Shown here: one piece after another, positions 51,469 to 59,900 of the stretch
Position numbering within the stretch: position 1 is the first letter of the stretch
How the letters are laid out: every line of letters begins with the position of its first letter
Source of the DNA: Halococcus agarilyticus
GTDB lineage: Archaea; Halobacteriota; Halobacteria; Halobacteriales; Halococcaceae
DNA length: 64,000 bases
Assembly (NCBI RefSeq): GCF_000334895.1
Contig: NZ_BAFM01000016.1
Coordinates: 1-64,000 of the forward strand
Direction: 5' to 3'
Made by a program: the position numbers and the translations under genes
The notes under the pieces: generated by a model
Database searches by the model: none
What the model was told of the DNA's origin: nothing
The model's input: the letters and a program-made list of their open reading frames with translations, nothing else

Positions 51469-52940
51469 ACGACGAGCAGCGCGAGGCGATCCGCTCGAAC
51501 GCGAAGTACCTCCGCGAGGTCCGCCCAATCGATCCCGAGGAGATCCACGAGTATGTCGACGGCCAGCCCCACCCCGCCGTCGTTCGGACCGTACTCCGCG
51601 AGTCGGCGGTCGATCTCGGACTCGTCGAGCGCTCGGATGGGACCTTCGTTCCGGTCTCCGAGGAGCCGATTGCTCTCGACTTCGACGGCGTCGAGCGCTT
51701 TCCCGAGTCCCACGCCAGGCGACTCGAAGACATGCTGGTCGAGCGGTACGGGCCGGGATGGCCCGATGGTGGATCTGGCGACGATCTCCGCGAGCGCATC
51801 CGGACGTTCAAGGAGTCGTACTTCGCGGGCGCACCGGTAGAGTACGACGCCGAGACGGCACTCGCGTACGCGATCTACCACCTTCCGGACTACTACGCCG
51901 CGATCCAGTACGTGCTCGCCGACCTCGCCGCCGACGGGCTGCTGTCCCGCCGGCTGCGCGTTCTCGACGTGGGCGCTGGCGTCGGTGGCCCCGCCCTCGG
52001 CCTCGCTGATCTCCTTCCCGACGACGCCCTCGTGGAGTATCATGCTGTCGAGCCGAGTCCCGCTGCCGACGTGCTCGACGCGCTGCTCAACGGGACGGGG
52101 AAGAACTTCCGTCCGACGATCCACCGCACCCCGATCGAGGGGTTCGCGTTCGACGACGAGTACGATCTCGTGCTGGCGGCGAACGTCCTGAGCGAGCTCG
52201 ACGAACCGACCGAAATCGTCGAGCGCGCGCTCGATGCGCTCGCGGCCGACGGCTCGCTGGTCGCGCTCGCCCCCGCCGACCGCGAGACGTCGATCGGTCT
52301 GCGGGAGATCGAGCGAAGCGTGGCCGACGAGGGGCCAGCGTCGATCTACGCGCCGACGGTGCGGCTGTGGCCGGGCCACGCGCCCACCGACCGTGGCTGG
52401 TCGTTCGACGTGAAATCCGATCTCGCCGTGCCGCCGTTTCAGCAGCGGCTGGACAGCGGGGTGCGAAGCACCCCGGAACGGATGAGCGGGGAGCGGAGCG
52501 ACCCGCGAGACGAGGCAACCAGCGGTCCCGACGCCGAACCAGGCGAGTTCGTGAACGTCGACGTCCAGTTCTCCCACACGATACTCCGGGCCGACGGCCG
52601 GCGACGGATCGAGTTCACGCCCGACGCCGGCCGCACGGCGAAGATGGCGGATGCCGAACGTCACGTTTCCGAGCGGGTCGACCTCGTGGCCGCGAAGCTC
52701 AGCCACTCGCTCGCGGCGGGCGACAACCCCCTGTTCAAGATCAGCGACGGCAGCGAGCGAATCGATCACTATGCAGTCTGCGTGCGCGAGTCGTCGCTCA
52801 ACCGTGACCTGCTCGCGGCGGAGTACGGCGCACTCCTCCGGTTCGAGAACGGTCTCTTGCTCTGGAACGACGACGAGGACGCCTACAACCTCGTGGTCGA
52901 CGGCGAGACGGTCGTCGATCGGATTCCCGTCCGTTCGTGA
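51465..52940 (+). CDS. Rsm22-like SAM-dependent methyltransferase
   Basis: A 491-residue protein of the Rsm22/Mtt type, linked in eukaryotes to mitochondrial small-ribosomal-subunit assembly. LRVLDVGAGVGGPALGLADLL (about 165-185) is SAM motif I, and DEYDLVLAANVLSELDEP (about 226-243) motif IV. The N-terminal half has YFAGAPVEYDAETALAYAIYHLPDYYAAI, typical of the family. Between about 328 and 360 a Gly/Arg/Ser/Glu-rich stretch is coded by two palindromes that look like the intergenic repeats elsewhere in the window. It is coupled to tyrA by ATGA. Confidence 0.8.
   Translation: MNDEQREAIRSNAKYLREVRPIDPEEIHEYVDGQPHPAVVRTVLRESAVDLGLVERSDGTFVPVSEEPIALDFDGVERFPESHARRLEDMLVERYGPGWPDGGSGDDLRERIRTFKESYFAGAPVEYDAETALAYAIYHLPDYYAAIQYVLADLAADGLLSRRLRVLDVGAGVGGPALGLADLLPDDALVEYHAVEPSPAADVLDALLNGTGKNFRPTIHRTPIEGFAFDDEYDLVLAANVLSELDEPTEIVERALDALAADGSLVALAPADRETSIGLREIERSVADEGPASIYAPTVRLWPGHAPTDRGWSFDVKSDLAVPPFQQRLDSGVRSTPERMSGERSDPRDEATSGPDAEPGEFVNVDVQFSHTILRADGRRRIEFTPDAGRTAKMADAERHVSERVDLVAAKLSHSLAAGDNPLFKISDGSERIDHYAVCVRESSLNRDLLAAEYGALLRFENGLLLWNDDEDAYNLVVDGETVVDRIPVRS
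52458..52506. repeat. Two palindromic repeats inside the Rsm22-like gene
   Basis: GGGGTGCGAAGCACCCC (52458-52474) is a perfect palindrome with a GAA centre. GCGGG...CCCGC (52486-52506) encloses GAGCGGAGCGA. Both are like the intergenic palindromes at 30.1 kb and 42.9 kb, and the frame reads through them. Confidence 0.75.
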
Positions 52941-52982
52941 GCACCGTTCGGCGGCGTTTCGGGACGGGCGATCCGTGGCCGA

Positions 52983-53150
52983 TCACTCCGGGCGCGTCCG
53001 GAACCCCTCCTTTTCGACGAGTTCCTCGGAGCCGCAGTTCGGACACTCCGCGCGAGCCTCGTCCGTCCGCTCGCCGCACGACGCGCATTCCAGCACGACA
53101 CCCGGTTCCGGGCCGGCCACCATCTGTTTGAGTCGTTGGAGAAGCCCCAT
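52983..53150 (-). CDS. Small zinc-ribbon protein, 55 residues
   Basis: A 55-codon frame from ATG 53150. CASC (about 22-25) and CPNC (about 36-39) form a four-cysteine zinc site after a short basic amphipathic start (GLLQRLKQMV). Charged residues follow (EELVEKEGFRTRPE). It converges on the Rsm22-like gene and diverges from the nucleoside hydrolase. A longer frame exists upstream but would run into the promoter region of the next gene. Typical of haloarchaeal micro-zinc proteins; function unknown. Confidence 0.7.
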   Translation of the reverse strand: MGLLQRLKQMVAGPEPGVVLECASCGERTDEARAECPNCGSEELVEKEGFRTRPE

Positions 53151-53283
53151 CGCGAGTTCATTGCGAGTGTCGGACACAAAAAATCCCGACACCGTTTCAC
53201 ACATCCGTGCACGATCCGTGGCGTCGTCGGTGGGTCGGGGTCGGCACTGGTCGCCCGCAAACGGTCCGGACGATTGCCCTACA

Positions 53284-53291
53284 GTATTTAC
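53284..53291 (+). promoter_or_regulatory. TATA box of the nucleoside hydrolase gene
   Basis: GTATTTAC lies 24-31 bp before the ATG at 53315. Confidence 0.6.
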
Positions 53292-53314
53292 CCGATGGTC
53301 CACGAGAGCGGGGC

Positions 53315-54238
53315 ATGACCCGGAAGGTCCTCTTCGACACCGATCCCGGCTGCGACGACGCCGTCGCGCTCGCGATCGCGCTCGCGAGCGACGAGATCGA
53401 GGTCGTCGGCGTGAGCACCGTCGCCGGCAACACCGCCGTCGGGAACACCACCCACAACGCGCTCTCGATCCTCGAACTGTTCGACCGGACCGACGTGCCC
53501 GTGGCGCGGGGGTGTGCCGGCCCGCTGTGTCGCGACCTCGAAACCGCAGAAGAGATCCACGGGCCGGGCGGGATCAGGGGCGATCCACCCGAACCGACGA
53601 GCGAGCCCGTGAGCCAGCACGGCGTCGAGTTCATCCGCGATCAGGTAGGTGAGTACGGCGACGACCTCTCGATCGTCGCGATCGGCCCCCAGACCAACCT
53701 CGCGACCGCGCTCGCGATCGACGAGGACCTCCCCGCGACCGTCGACGATATCTACCTGATGGGCGGCGCGGCGCTGTGTCCCGGCAACGTGACCCCGGCG
53801 GCGGAGTTCAACTTCTACGTCGATCCCGAAGCCGTCTCTCGGGTGGTCCGCGGCGCGACGCCCAAGGTGGTCGGCCTCGACGTCACGGAGGCAGCCACGG
53901 TCCCGGCGACGACGATCGAGGAACTCGCGGTGGAAGACGAACCCCAGCGCACGCTCGCCGCGTGGCTCGGGTACAGTGAGATCGACGCGATCCGCGACGG
54001 TGCGCTCGCCGGCGACCAGGCGATCCACGACGCGACGGTGATCGTCGACCTGCTCGACGACGTGCTCGACTATCGGGAGGTTCCGGTCGCGGTCGGCACC
54101 GGCGACGGCGACTTTCGCGGGGCGATCGCCCCCGACGTCGAGGGAGCGTCCGACGACCTCCCGACCGCGCAGATCGCGCTCGATGTCGACGAGTCGAGCC
54201 ACCGCGACCGGATCGTCGACGCGATTCGCGGGCTGTGA
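53315..54238 (+). CDS. Inosine/uridine-preferring nucleoside hydrolase
   Basis: A 307-residue calcium-dependent hydrolase that splits ribonucleosides into base and ribose. The N-terminal FDTDPGCDDAVAL (about 7-19) is the hallmark metal site; IVAIGPQTNLA (about 120-130), IYLMGGAALCPGNVTPAAEFNFYVDPEA (about 146-173) and the final DVDESSHRDRIVDAI complete the family pattern. It is likely a cytoplasmic nucleoside salvage enzyme. The longer in-frame start (53207) overlaps the opposite-strand promoter and is not needed. Confidence 0.9.
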   Translation: MTRKVLFDTDPGCDDAVALAIALASDEIEVVGVSTVAGNTAVGNTTHNALSILELFDRTDVPVARGCAGPLCRDLETAEEIHGPGGIRGDPPEPTSEPVSQHGVEFIRDQVGEYGDDLSIVAIGPQTNLATALAIDEDLPATVDDIYLMGGAALCPGNVTPAAEFNFYVDPEAVSRVVRGATPKVVGLDVTEAATVPATTIEELAVEDEPQRTLAAWLGYSEIDAIRDGALAGDQAIHDATVIVDLLDDVLDYREVPVAVGTGDGDFRGAIAPDVEGASDDLPTAQIALDVDESSHRDRIVDAIRGL

Positions 54239-54312
54239 GCGGTCGTTCGTCGGTGTAGCTGCGGAGGACGATTCAGCGGTGCGCTTTTGCGACCCCCGCC
54301 CGGATGCGGCGC

Positions 54313-55095
54313 ATGCACGTCCTCCTGACGAACGACGATGGGATCGAGAGCACGGGTTTCCGGGTGCTCTACGACGCCCTCGACGAAACCTGTGAGGTCA
54401 CGGTCGTCGCGCCCGCCGACGATCAGAGCGCGGTCGGGCGCACGCTCTCGAACCGGGTCACCGTCGAGGAACACGAACTGGGTTACGCGGTCGACGGAAC
54501 GCCCGCCGACTGCGTCGTAGTGGGGGTTGGCTCGCTCTGTCCCGATGTCGATCTCGTGGTCTCGGGCTGCAACCAGGGCGCGAATCTCGGCGAGTACGTT
54601 CTCGGCCGTTCCGGGACTGTCAGCGCCGCGGTCGAGGCCACCTTCTTCGACGTGCCCGCGATCGCCGTCTCGCTCTACATCCCCGGCGGCGACATCGACT
54701 TCCGGGAGTACGCCGCCCGCGAGGCCGAGTACGACGAGGCAGTCCGCGCGACGACCCACCTCGTCGACAACGCCGCCGGCGACGGCGTGTTCGAGCACGC
54801 CGACTACCTCAACGTGAACGCGCCGATCCCCGCACGCTCGACCGGCGACCGCGCCGCGATGGAGACCACCCATCCCTCGACGGTCTACGAGATGGACGCC
54901 GTCCGCGACGGGTCGACCATCACCCTCAGCGACCACATCTGGCAACGGATGGACGAAGGGGACGTGCCCGACCCGGAGGGCACCGATCGCCGCGCGGTGG
55001 TCGAGGGTCGGGTGAGTGTCTCGCCGCTGACCGCGCCCCACACCACCGAACACCACGACACGCTCGATAGGGTGTGCGAAGCGTACGGCGAGTGA
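54313..55095 (+). CDS. surE: 5'/3'-nucleotidase SurE
   Basis: A 260-residue metal-dependent phosphatase of the SurE family, hydrolysing nucleoside monophosphates. LLTNDDGIES (about 4-13) is the metal-binding loop with two Asp residues, and VVSGCNQGANLGEYVLGRSGTVSAA (about 85-109) the second metal and phosphate site. The ATG at 54313 is three codons after another ATG; it was chosen since the family starts directly before the NDDG loop. It follows the nucleoside hydrolase by 74 bp, which together suggests nucleotide salvage. Confidence 0.92.
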   Translation: MHVLLTNDDGIESTGFRVLYDALDETCEVTVVAPADDQSAVGRTLSNRVTVEEHELGYAVDGTPADCVVVGVGSLCPDVDLVVSGCNQGANLGEYVLGRSGTVSAAVEATFFDVPAIAVSLYIPGGDIDFREYAAREAEYDEAVRATTHLVDNAAGDGVFEHADYLNVNAPIPARSTGDRAAMETTHPSTVYEMDAVRDGSTITLSDHIWQRMDEGDVPDPEGTDRRAVVEGRVSVSPLTAPHTTEHHDTLDRVCEAYGE

Positions 55096-55141
55096 GACAC
55101 TACCGAAAGTGCGAACGGTTCGGCAGCACGCTCGACGCGAG

Positions 55142-55516
55142 TCAGTGCAGCCGCCGAGAGATCTCCGAGATGCTCGTGAACGAATCGGACGATTCCCCGC
55201 GAGTGTTCCTCCAGTGCGTGTACGCCACTATCGACCGGGAAAGGACGACGTAGCCGAGCCAGAAGGCGAGTCTCGCGGCGAGCAAGCCGATCACGAAAAA
55301 CAGTAGCTGGTTTCGGAGGAACCGCGGGACGACCGTCACGAACCACGTGACCGAAACGCCGACGATCACGATACAGCACAGGCGCACCAGAACCGTCCGT
55401 GGATCCAATCCGCGGAGCGATCGTTCGGTCGCTCCGTGACGCAGTTCGCCGGTCAGGACGAACCCGGCCACCCACATGAGGAGAAGCCGTCCCAGATCTG
55501 TGACTCTCCGTAACAT
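55142..55516 (-). CDS. Hypothetical small membrane protein
   Basis: A 124-residue protein from ATG 55516 with three hydrophobic stretches (about 8-23, 43-62 and 68-95) and a polar Ser/Arg tail. It overlaps no gene and is convergent with surE. A TATA-like CACTTACAG (minus) is about 28 bp upstream. No family recognised. Confidence 0.5.
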   Translation of the reverse strand: MLRRVTDLGRLLLMWVAGFVLTGELRHGATERSLRGLDPRTVLVRLCCIVIVGVSVTWFVTVVPRFLRNQLLFFVIGLLAARLAFWLGYVVLSRSIVAYTHWRNTRGESSDSFTSISEISRRLH

Positions 55517-55849
55517 GGCAGTGTCGTTCGGGCACTCGCCGATCCTGTAAGTGTTTTTTGGCTCGGCAGGCCATGTTGCCTGAAGCAGATCGGCCTCCTG
55601 GGAACGGGGTGCGTCGGTCTCCACGCCAGGCGAGCATGGAGACGTCCCCGCACCTCTCGACGACCGACGCTCAGCCGGGACGTGTGTTTCCGGGCTACGG
55701 CGAAGCGTCGTGACCCTCATTGGAAACGACGGTTCGATGGAATGGTGGTCCACGGTAACGACTACTGTGATAGCTACCGTCGGTACGAACGCGTTCCCGA
55801 CGAGGCCAGCGGGCGGTGGCGTCGAACGGAGCGCAACGGAGGCGTGACA
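55517..55849. other. Gap between the small membrane gene and a pseudogene
   Basis: The left end holds a possible promoter for the leftward membrane gene (CTTACAG with a T6 run near 55552). The rest carries short frames with no recognisable motif. An open frame from about 55741 runs into the pseudogene that follows, so part of this may be a degraded 5' flank. Confidence 0.4.
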
Positions 55850-56267
55850 ATGTCAACGACAGAAACGAACACCGAGCTCATCCGACGTTATCTGAACGCG
55901 TTCAACGAACGGGACGAGGACGCGCTTTCGGAGCTCCTCGCGGAGGACGTCGTCGAGCACGAGCACACGGCCACGAGGAGATCCTCGCGTACCTCGACGC
56001 ACACTTCGAGACGTTCCCGGACTACTCGGGGACGACCGACGTCGTGATCGCAGAAGACGATACGGTCGCCGTCCGATACACGGTCAGCGGGACCCACATG
56101 GCGAGTATCGGGAGACCGAGCCGACGGGCCACACGGCCGAGTGAACCGGGATGGCCACCGACCGGATCGACGGCGACGAGATCGCGGAGATCTGGCTCGA
56201 AGAGGATCGGCTCGGTCTGCTCGAACAGCTCGAGGTCGTCGATCCGCCCGCACATCTGCGGATCTGA
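55850..56267 (+). pseudogene. SnoaL-like (NTF2-fold) cyclase, broken
   Basis: The three reading frames together spell one SnoaL/ester-cyclase-like protein. Frame one runs from ATG 55850 (ELIRRYLNAFNERDEDALSELLAEDVVEH). A frameshift near 55965-55972 moves to HGHEEILAYLDAHFETFPDYSGTTD. A second near 56097-56101 moves to GEYRETEPTGHTAE. A TGA at 56142-56144, where the family has Trp, then interrupts before TGMATDRIDGDEIAEIW and the stop at 56265. Two frameshifts and one nonsense mutation make expression of a full product very unlikely. Confidence 0.8.
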
Positions 56268-56364
56268 CTTCTCACTCGCGGCTACTCCGTGGGAGTCGAA
56301 TCCGCCCTCGGTGAAGGACTCCCGCGACGCCGCCGATCGCTGCTGTGACGGACGGTGGTCGGCG

Positions 56365-56631
56365 TCATCGGTTGTCGCGCTGTTCGACCTTGTTGAGCTC
56401 GATCAACAGCCGGAAGGTCGCCTTCACGAGGTTGTCGTCGACGCCGAAGCGCCTGGCGTTCTCACCGGCACGCTGCATCACCCGTTCCTCCTGGCGCTCG
56501 TCGGTCGTCGGGAGGTCGCGTTCGCGCTTGACGTCGGCGACCGTCTCGGCCACATAAGTGCGCCGCGCGATGAGCTCGACCAGCTCGCGGTCGATGGTCT
56601 CGATCTCCCCGCGGAGTTCGTCGAGACTCAT
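56365..56631 (-). CDS. Chorismate mutase (AroQ fold)
   Basis: An 88-residue all-helical chorismate mutase, turning chorismate into prephenate for Phe and Tyr synthesis. ELRGEIETIDRELVELIARRTYVAETVADVKRER and ERQEERVMQR hold the Arg, Lys and Glu active-site residues of the AroQ group. The ATG at 56631 overlaps the shikimate kinase stop (ATGA), so the genes are coupled. An in-frame ATG at 56670 would overlap the kinase by 43 bp and add an acidic stub, and is less likely. Confidence 0.88.
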   Translation of the reverse strand: MSLDELRGEIETIDRELVELIARRTYVAETVADVKRERDLPTTDERQEERVMQRAGENARRFGVDDNLVKATFRLLIELNKVEQRDNR

Positions 56632-57515
56632 CTCGTCCGTGCGCCGTCGGCCCTCGTCGTCGTCAGCCATGTGTGTCCCTCGTACTCGTCCCACGCCTCT
56701 TGTACCTTCTCGATGCCGGATCGCTCGCCGACCGCGACGTAGCTCGGGCCAGTCCCCGAAAGCGAGACGCCTTCGACGTCCGCGAGCGCCGCGATCGCCG
56801 GCTCGGTCGGGAAGTCGAGCGCTGCACAGAACGCGAGACCATTGATGGACATAGCACGCTCGTACTCGCTCGCGAGCGCGAGATCGGTGGCCACCCTCAC
56901 GACGGGCGCGACCCGCTCGCACCGCGCGGTGTCGGCGTCGGCGCTGAACGCGCGCTCGTCGGGCGTCCAGACCGCAACCGTCCACTCGACCGTCTCACGT
57001 GCGAGGAGTTCGTCGCTCGTGTTGTCGGTGACGGTGACGCCGCCGAGCATGCTCGCGCTGGCGTCGTCGAACGCTCCTGTTACCGTGACCCCGACCTCGC
57101 GGGCGGCGCGCACGCCGAGCCTGGCGGCCGCCTCGCGTGACACTACCGCCTCACGCCCGTCGGCTGTGCGCCCGTCGTCGTCGATCGCCACGCCAAGCGC
57201 GTCGAGCGTCGCGAGCACGGCGGCGTTCGCGGCAGCGCTCGAACTCTTCAGCCCGGCAGCCATCGGGATCTCGCTCTCGGTTGTCACCCGTGCACCCCCG
57301 CCATCGCCGTACTCCGCGACGACGAGTTCGACACACCGTTCGATCAGTCGGGTGTCGGCGTCGGGTGCGCCATCGATCTCGCCGGTGACGCCCCCCTCGT
57401 CGTGGAGTTCGACCGTCGCGGTCGTCTCGCGGTCGATAGCGAACGCCGCGCCCCGGCCGGTGGCGAGCGCGTTGATCACTGTGCCCGCCGCCGGCGCGCT
57501 CGCGCGTCCCTGCAT
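56628..57515 (-). CDS. aroK: Shikimate kinase, archaeal GHMP type
   Basis: A 295-residue GHMP-superfamily kinase that phosphorylates shikimate, unrelated to the bacterial P-loop AroK. SEIPMAAGLKSSSAAANAAVLATLDALG (about 64-91) is the ATP-binding GHMP motif; the N-terminal SAPAAGTVINALATGRGAA and the C-terminal VSLSGTGPSYVAVGE segments complete the fold. The start at 57515 gives the normal archaeal N-terminus. It is coupled to the chorismate mutase gene and divergent from the DUF5796-like gene. Confidence 0.93.
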   Translation of the reverse strand: MQGRASAPAAGTVINALATGRGAAFAIDRETTATVELHDEGGVTGEIDGAPDADTRLIERCVELVVAEYGDGGGARVTTESEIPMAAGLKSSSAAANAAVLATLDALGVAIDDDGRTADGREAVVSREAAARLGVRAAREVGVTVTGAFDDASASMLGGVTVTDNTSDELLARETVEWTVAVWTPDERAFSADADTARCERVAPVVRVATDLALASEYERAMSINGLAFCAALDFPTEPAIAALADVEGVSLSGTGPSYVAVGERSGIEKVQEAWDEYEGHTWLTTTRADGARTR

Positions 57516-57601
57516 GAGTGGGGTTCTCGGACAATCACACTTACCGCTGCCGATCGGCGCGCGAGCACGCCGCTTTTGCTGGTGGCGGCGATATCGTCCG
57601 C

Positions 57602-58030
57602 ATGAGCCAGCGAAGCGAGTTCTCGCCCGACACCCTGCCGGTGGACCTCACCGAGGCGGGCATCGCGGTCGAGTACACCGACGGCCGCGAGGTGTTTTAC
57701 GGGGGGGTTCCCGAGAAAGTCACCGGCGAACTCACGACCGCGCCGGGCAAGGAAGTCCACGTCCTCGTCACCGACCCCACCGAAACCGAGGGCGTCCTCG
57801 TGTACGTCAACGACCGGACGACCGCCGACTCGATCATCGAGGACACCGGCGTCGGTCGAGTGCTCGTCGACCAGGGCGAGGAAACCACGCTGTTCCCCGG
57901 CGTGGCGGTGCGCGAGACGGGCTATCGGACGATCGTCGACGCCGATCCCGAGACCGCCCGCGGCCGAGTGTTCGTCTTCGAGGAGGACGACATGGGCGAG
58001 CGCGCGTTCGAGATCGTCGCCACCGAGTAG
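57602..58030 (+). CDS. Conserved haloarchaeal protein (DUF5796-like)
   Basis: A 142-residue acidic protein: LPVDLTEAGIAVEYTDGREVFYGGVPEKV (about 12-40) followed by a beta-rich middle with EVHVLVTDPTETEGVLVYVNDRTT. It corresponds, from memory, to a family found only in haloarchaea (DUF5796). No catalytic or metal motif is obvious. ATG 57602 is close behind the divergent aroK start. Confidence 0.75.
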   Translation: MSQRSEFSPDTLPVDLTEAGIAVEYTDGREVFYGGVPEKVTGELTTAPGKEVHVLVTDPTETEGVLVYVNDRTTADSIIEDTGVGRVLVDQGEETTLFPGVAVRETGYRTIVDADPETARGRVFVFEEDDMGERAFEIVATE

Positions 58031-58208
58031 CCCGTCGTGCGGCTTCGAGAGCGGCGTGGACGTGTCTGCTACCCAGCAGTGAAACGGCCGACGATGGTAG
58101 GTAGTGCCTCCGGCCGTTGCTCCCGACGGACGTATCGGCAATCGGTTCCATTTGTTGGTAGAGAGACTCAACCACGGTAGTGCGTCGACGGAACAAACAC
58201 GCAGAATG

Positions 58209-58218
58209 ATTATTATGA
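58209..58218 (+). promoter_or_regulatory. AT-rich promoter element of the truncated haemoglobin gene
   Basis: ATTATTATGA ends about 20 bp before the GTG start at 58238; it is the strongest AT-rich element in this part of the window. Confidence 0.5.
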
Positions 58219-58237
58219 ACTGATCCGAACCGAGGTC

Positions 58238-58714
58238 GTGTCCGAACCAGAAACGGGGGAGACCAAACCGGAGACGACGGAGGCGGGTGAGGGAGAATCG
58301 CTGTATGAACGACTCGGAGGTGCCTACGGCATTGCCGGGGCGGTGGACGATCTAGTCGACCGCCTGTATCACAACGACGCTCTCAATGAGAACCCTGCGG
58401 TGCGGGAGTTCCACGAAGAGGGTCAGACGGCCGGGTTCAAGTACCTCGTGACGGCGTGGTCGATCGAAGCGACCGGTGGACCGGAGGTCTATGGAGGCCG
58501 CAATATGGAGGAGGCACACGAACACCTCGACGTCACCGAACGCGAGTTCGACATGGTGTATACGGCGATCGAGCACAGCCTCAACCAAGTGGGCGTGCCC
58601 GAGCAGGAGACCGAGGAGTTCATGGACATCATCGAGAGCTACCGGGACATGGTGGTGGCCGACCGCGACTACGACGAGAAACCGGATTTCGTCGAGAGTC
58701 CAGCCGCTCATTAG
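58238..58714 (+). CDS. Group 1 truncated haemoglobin
   Basis: A 158-residue globin starting at a GTG. The first 20 residues are an acidic Glu/Thr tail. LYERLGGAYGIAGAVDDLVDRLYHNDAL (about 24-51) is the B/E region with the distal-pocket Tyr, and NMEEAHEHLDVTEREFDMVY (about 90-109) holds the proximal His (F8). It should bind haem and O2 or NO; the truncated 2-on-2 fold lacks much of the A and D helices. Role in oxygen or NO handling is plausible. The gene has its own promoter and no obvious partner. Confidence 0.87.
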   Translation: MSEPETGETKPETTEAGEGESLYERLGGAYGIAGAVDDLVDRLYHNDALNENPAVREFHEEGQTAGFKYLVTAWSIEATGGPEVYGGRNMEEAHEHLDVTEREFDMVYTAIEHSLNQVGVPEQETEEFMDIIESYRDMVVADRDYDEKPDFVESPAAH

Positions 58715-58956
58715 CGACGATCGGCCTCGACGAACGCTCCGTTGTGCGTTCGGAATCAGTTCGTCAGTCGAGACGCGATCGCCGGAATCCGATCGTACAG
58801 CGGTGGAACCGACGGAACGACGTGATGGTCGCGACTCACATAGTTCGAGATACGTTCGATCGGACCGGGCCACAGTCCAACTGGTAGCTGGGCGCTAAGC
58901 GGATGGCAAGAGACCGAGAAGTTGCGAGACGATCCGAAGGAGCGAGCTCGGACGGT

Positions 58957-59319
58957 TCAGACCCCGGGGATGCCGAGCGCGTCCGGCGTGACGAACCCGA
59001 CCGTCGCGAGCACGTACGCCACGACGAGGACCACGATCCACGCGACGAGGCCGATCCCGGCCGCGGCGACCCACCCGCCGGGATAGCGCCAGTTGATGAC
59101 GCCGACCCAGATGACGAGCATCAGCAGCGGCCCGAGAAGCGGGATCCAGCCGACGAAGAAGCTCACCAGCCCCCACACCAGCGCGCCGATCAGGGCCGTG
59201 ATCGCGGCGTTGACGTACCCGACGTCCCGATCGGCGACGAGTCGAACCCCGGCGTAGATGCCGATCGTGCCGAGGATCAAGCTGAGGAGAAAGAAGACGA
59301 CGCTGTCGAGAACCGCCAT
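58957..59319 (-). CDS. Small four-helix membrane protein
   Basis: A 120-residue highly hydrophobic protein with about four helices (about 5-25, 36-55, 58-76, 82-108). Its ATG shares a base with the stop of the amphi-Trp gene, so the two are co-transcribed. No enzyme motif. The pairing with an amphi-Trp protein may be meaningful since the latter is membrane-active in bacteria; this is inference. Confidence 0.65.
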   Translation of the reverse strand: MAVLDSVVFFLLSLILGTIGIYAGVRLVADRDVGYVNAAITALIGALVWGLVSFFVGWIPLLGPLLMLVIWVGVINWRYPGGWVAAAGIGLVAWIVVLVVAYVLATVGFVTPDALGIPGV

Positions 59320-59558
59320 CAGTCCGGCCTCCAGTCCATCTTGATCGTCACCGACTCGCGGCTCCCCCGGAGGATCGAGGAACTCTCGCGAGCCCCGACC
59401 TCGAACCCGATGACCGATGTCGGGCGGAGCGTGATCGTCTTGTTCCCGATGTCGACGTCGAACTCCTCGTCCGATTCGAGATCGTCCGCGATCTCGCGGA
59501 GGCGGTCTGCGGCTTCCGCACGGTCGAGTTCGCCTTCGTCGATGTTCTTTTCTGCCAT
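59319..59558 (-). CDS. Amphi-Trp domain protein
   Basis: A 79-residue protein of the small amphi-Trp family. RAEAADRLREIADDLESDEEFDVDIGNKTITLRP (about 13-46) and the end SVTIKMDWRP fit the pattern, with the single Trp near the C-terminus. It is acidic and likely soluble. It starts at ATG 59558, with the four-helix membrane protein overlapping its stop by one base. Confidence 0.78.
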   Translation of the reverse strand: MAEKNIDEGELDRAEAADRLREIADDLESDEEFDVDIGNKTITLRPTSVIGFEVGARESSSILRGSRESVTIKMDWRPD

Positions 59559-59686
59559 ACCTACGCTATGCGACGGTTCCGATTAAGTATTGTGTCTGAA
59601 AATACAGGTGATGGATCGTTTGCGGGCGGGCCGTCACCCGGCCGTCGGGGCGGTGTCTCCGAACGATCGACGCCCGTGACCCCGAT

Positions 59687-59821
59687 TCACTGGATGTAGC
59701 TCGGGTCCTCGGCGTCGCAGTTCGACTCGTGCTGTGTCGCGTCCTCGGTGTCGTCGAACATGAGCCCGCACTCCTCGCACTCGTACCACGTCGTGCCGTC
59801 GCGCTCGGTTTCGACCACCAT
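59687..59821 (-). CDS. 44-residue zinc-finger protein (DUF7128-like)
   Basis: A very short frame from ATG 59821. CEECG (Cys15, Cys18) and HESNC (His31, Cys35) give a C2HC zinc finger, flanked by an acidic tail ending in PSYIQ. It matches a small haloarchaeal family (DUF7128) from memory. It is divergent from cdc48 with a gap of 79 bp, a neighbourhood I recall as common in haloarchaea. Confidence 0.75.
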   Translation of the reverse strand: MVVETERDGTTWYECEECGLMFDDTEDATQHESNCDAEDPSYIQ

Positions 59822-59900
59822 GTCCGGATTTCGGTCGCCGACAATGAAATACGTTACTCCGGGTGGGAACGCTGAAGACGGTCGGTCCACAAGCCGTCGT

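Noticed and set aside
56365-56670. Longer chorismate mutase from ATG 56670.
   Set aside because: It would overlap aroK by 43 bp; the ATGA junction at 56628-56631 is a better start.
59748-59900. N-terminal extension of CDC48 from an upstream in-frame ATG.
   Set aside because: The extension overlaps the divergent zinc-finger gene and is non-conserved in character; the N-domain begins normally at 59901.
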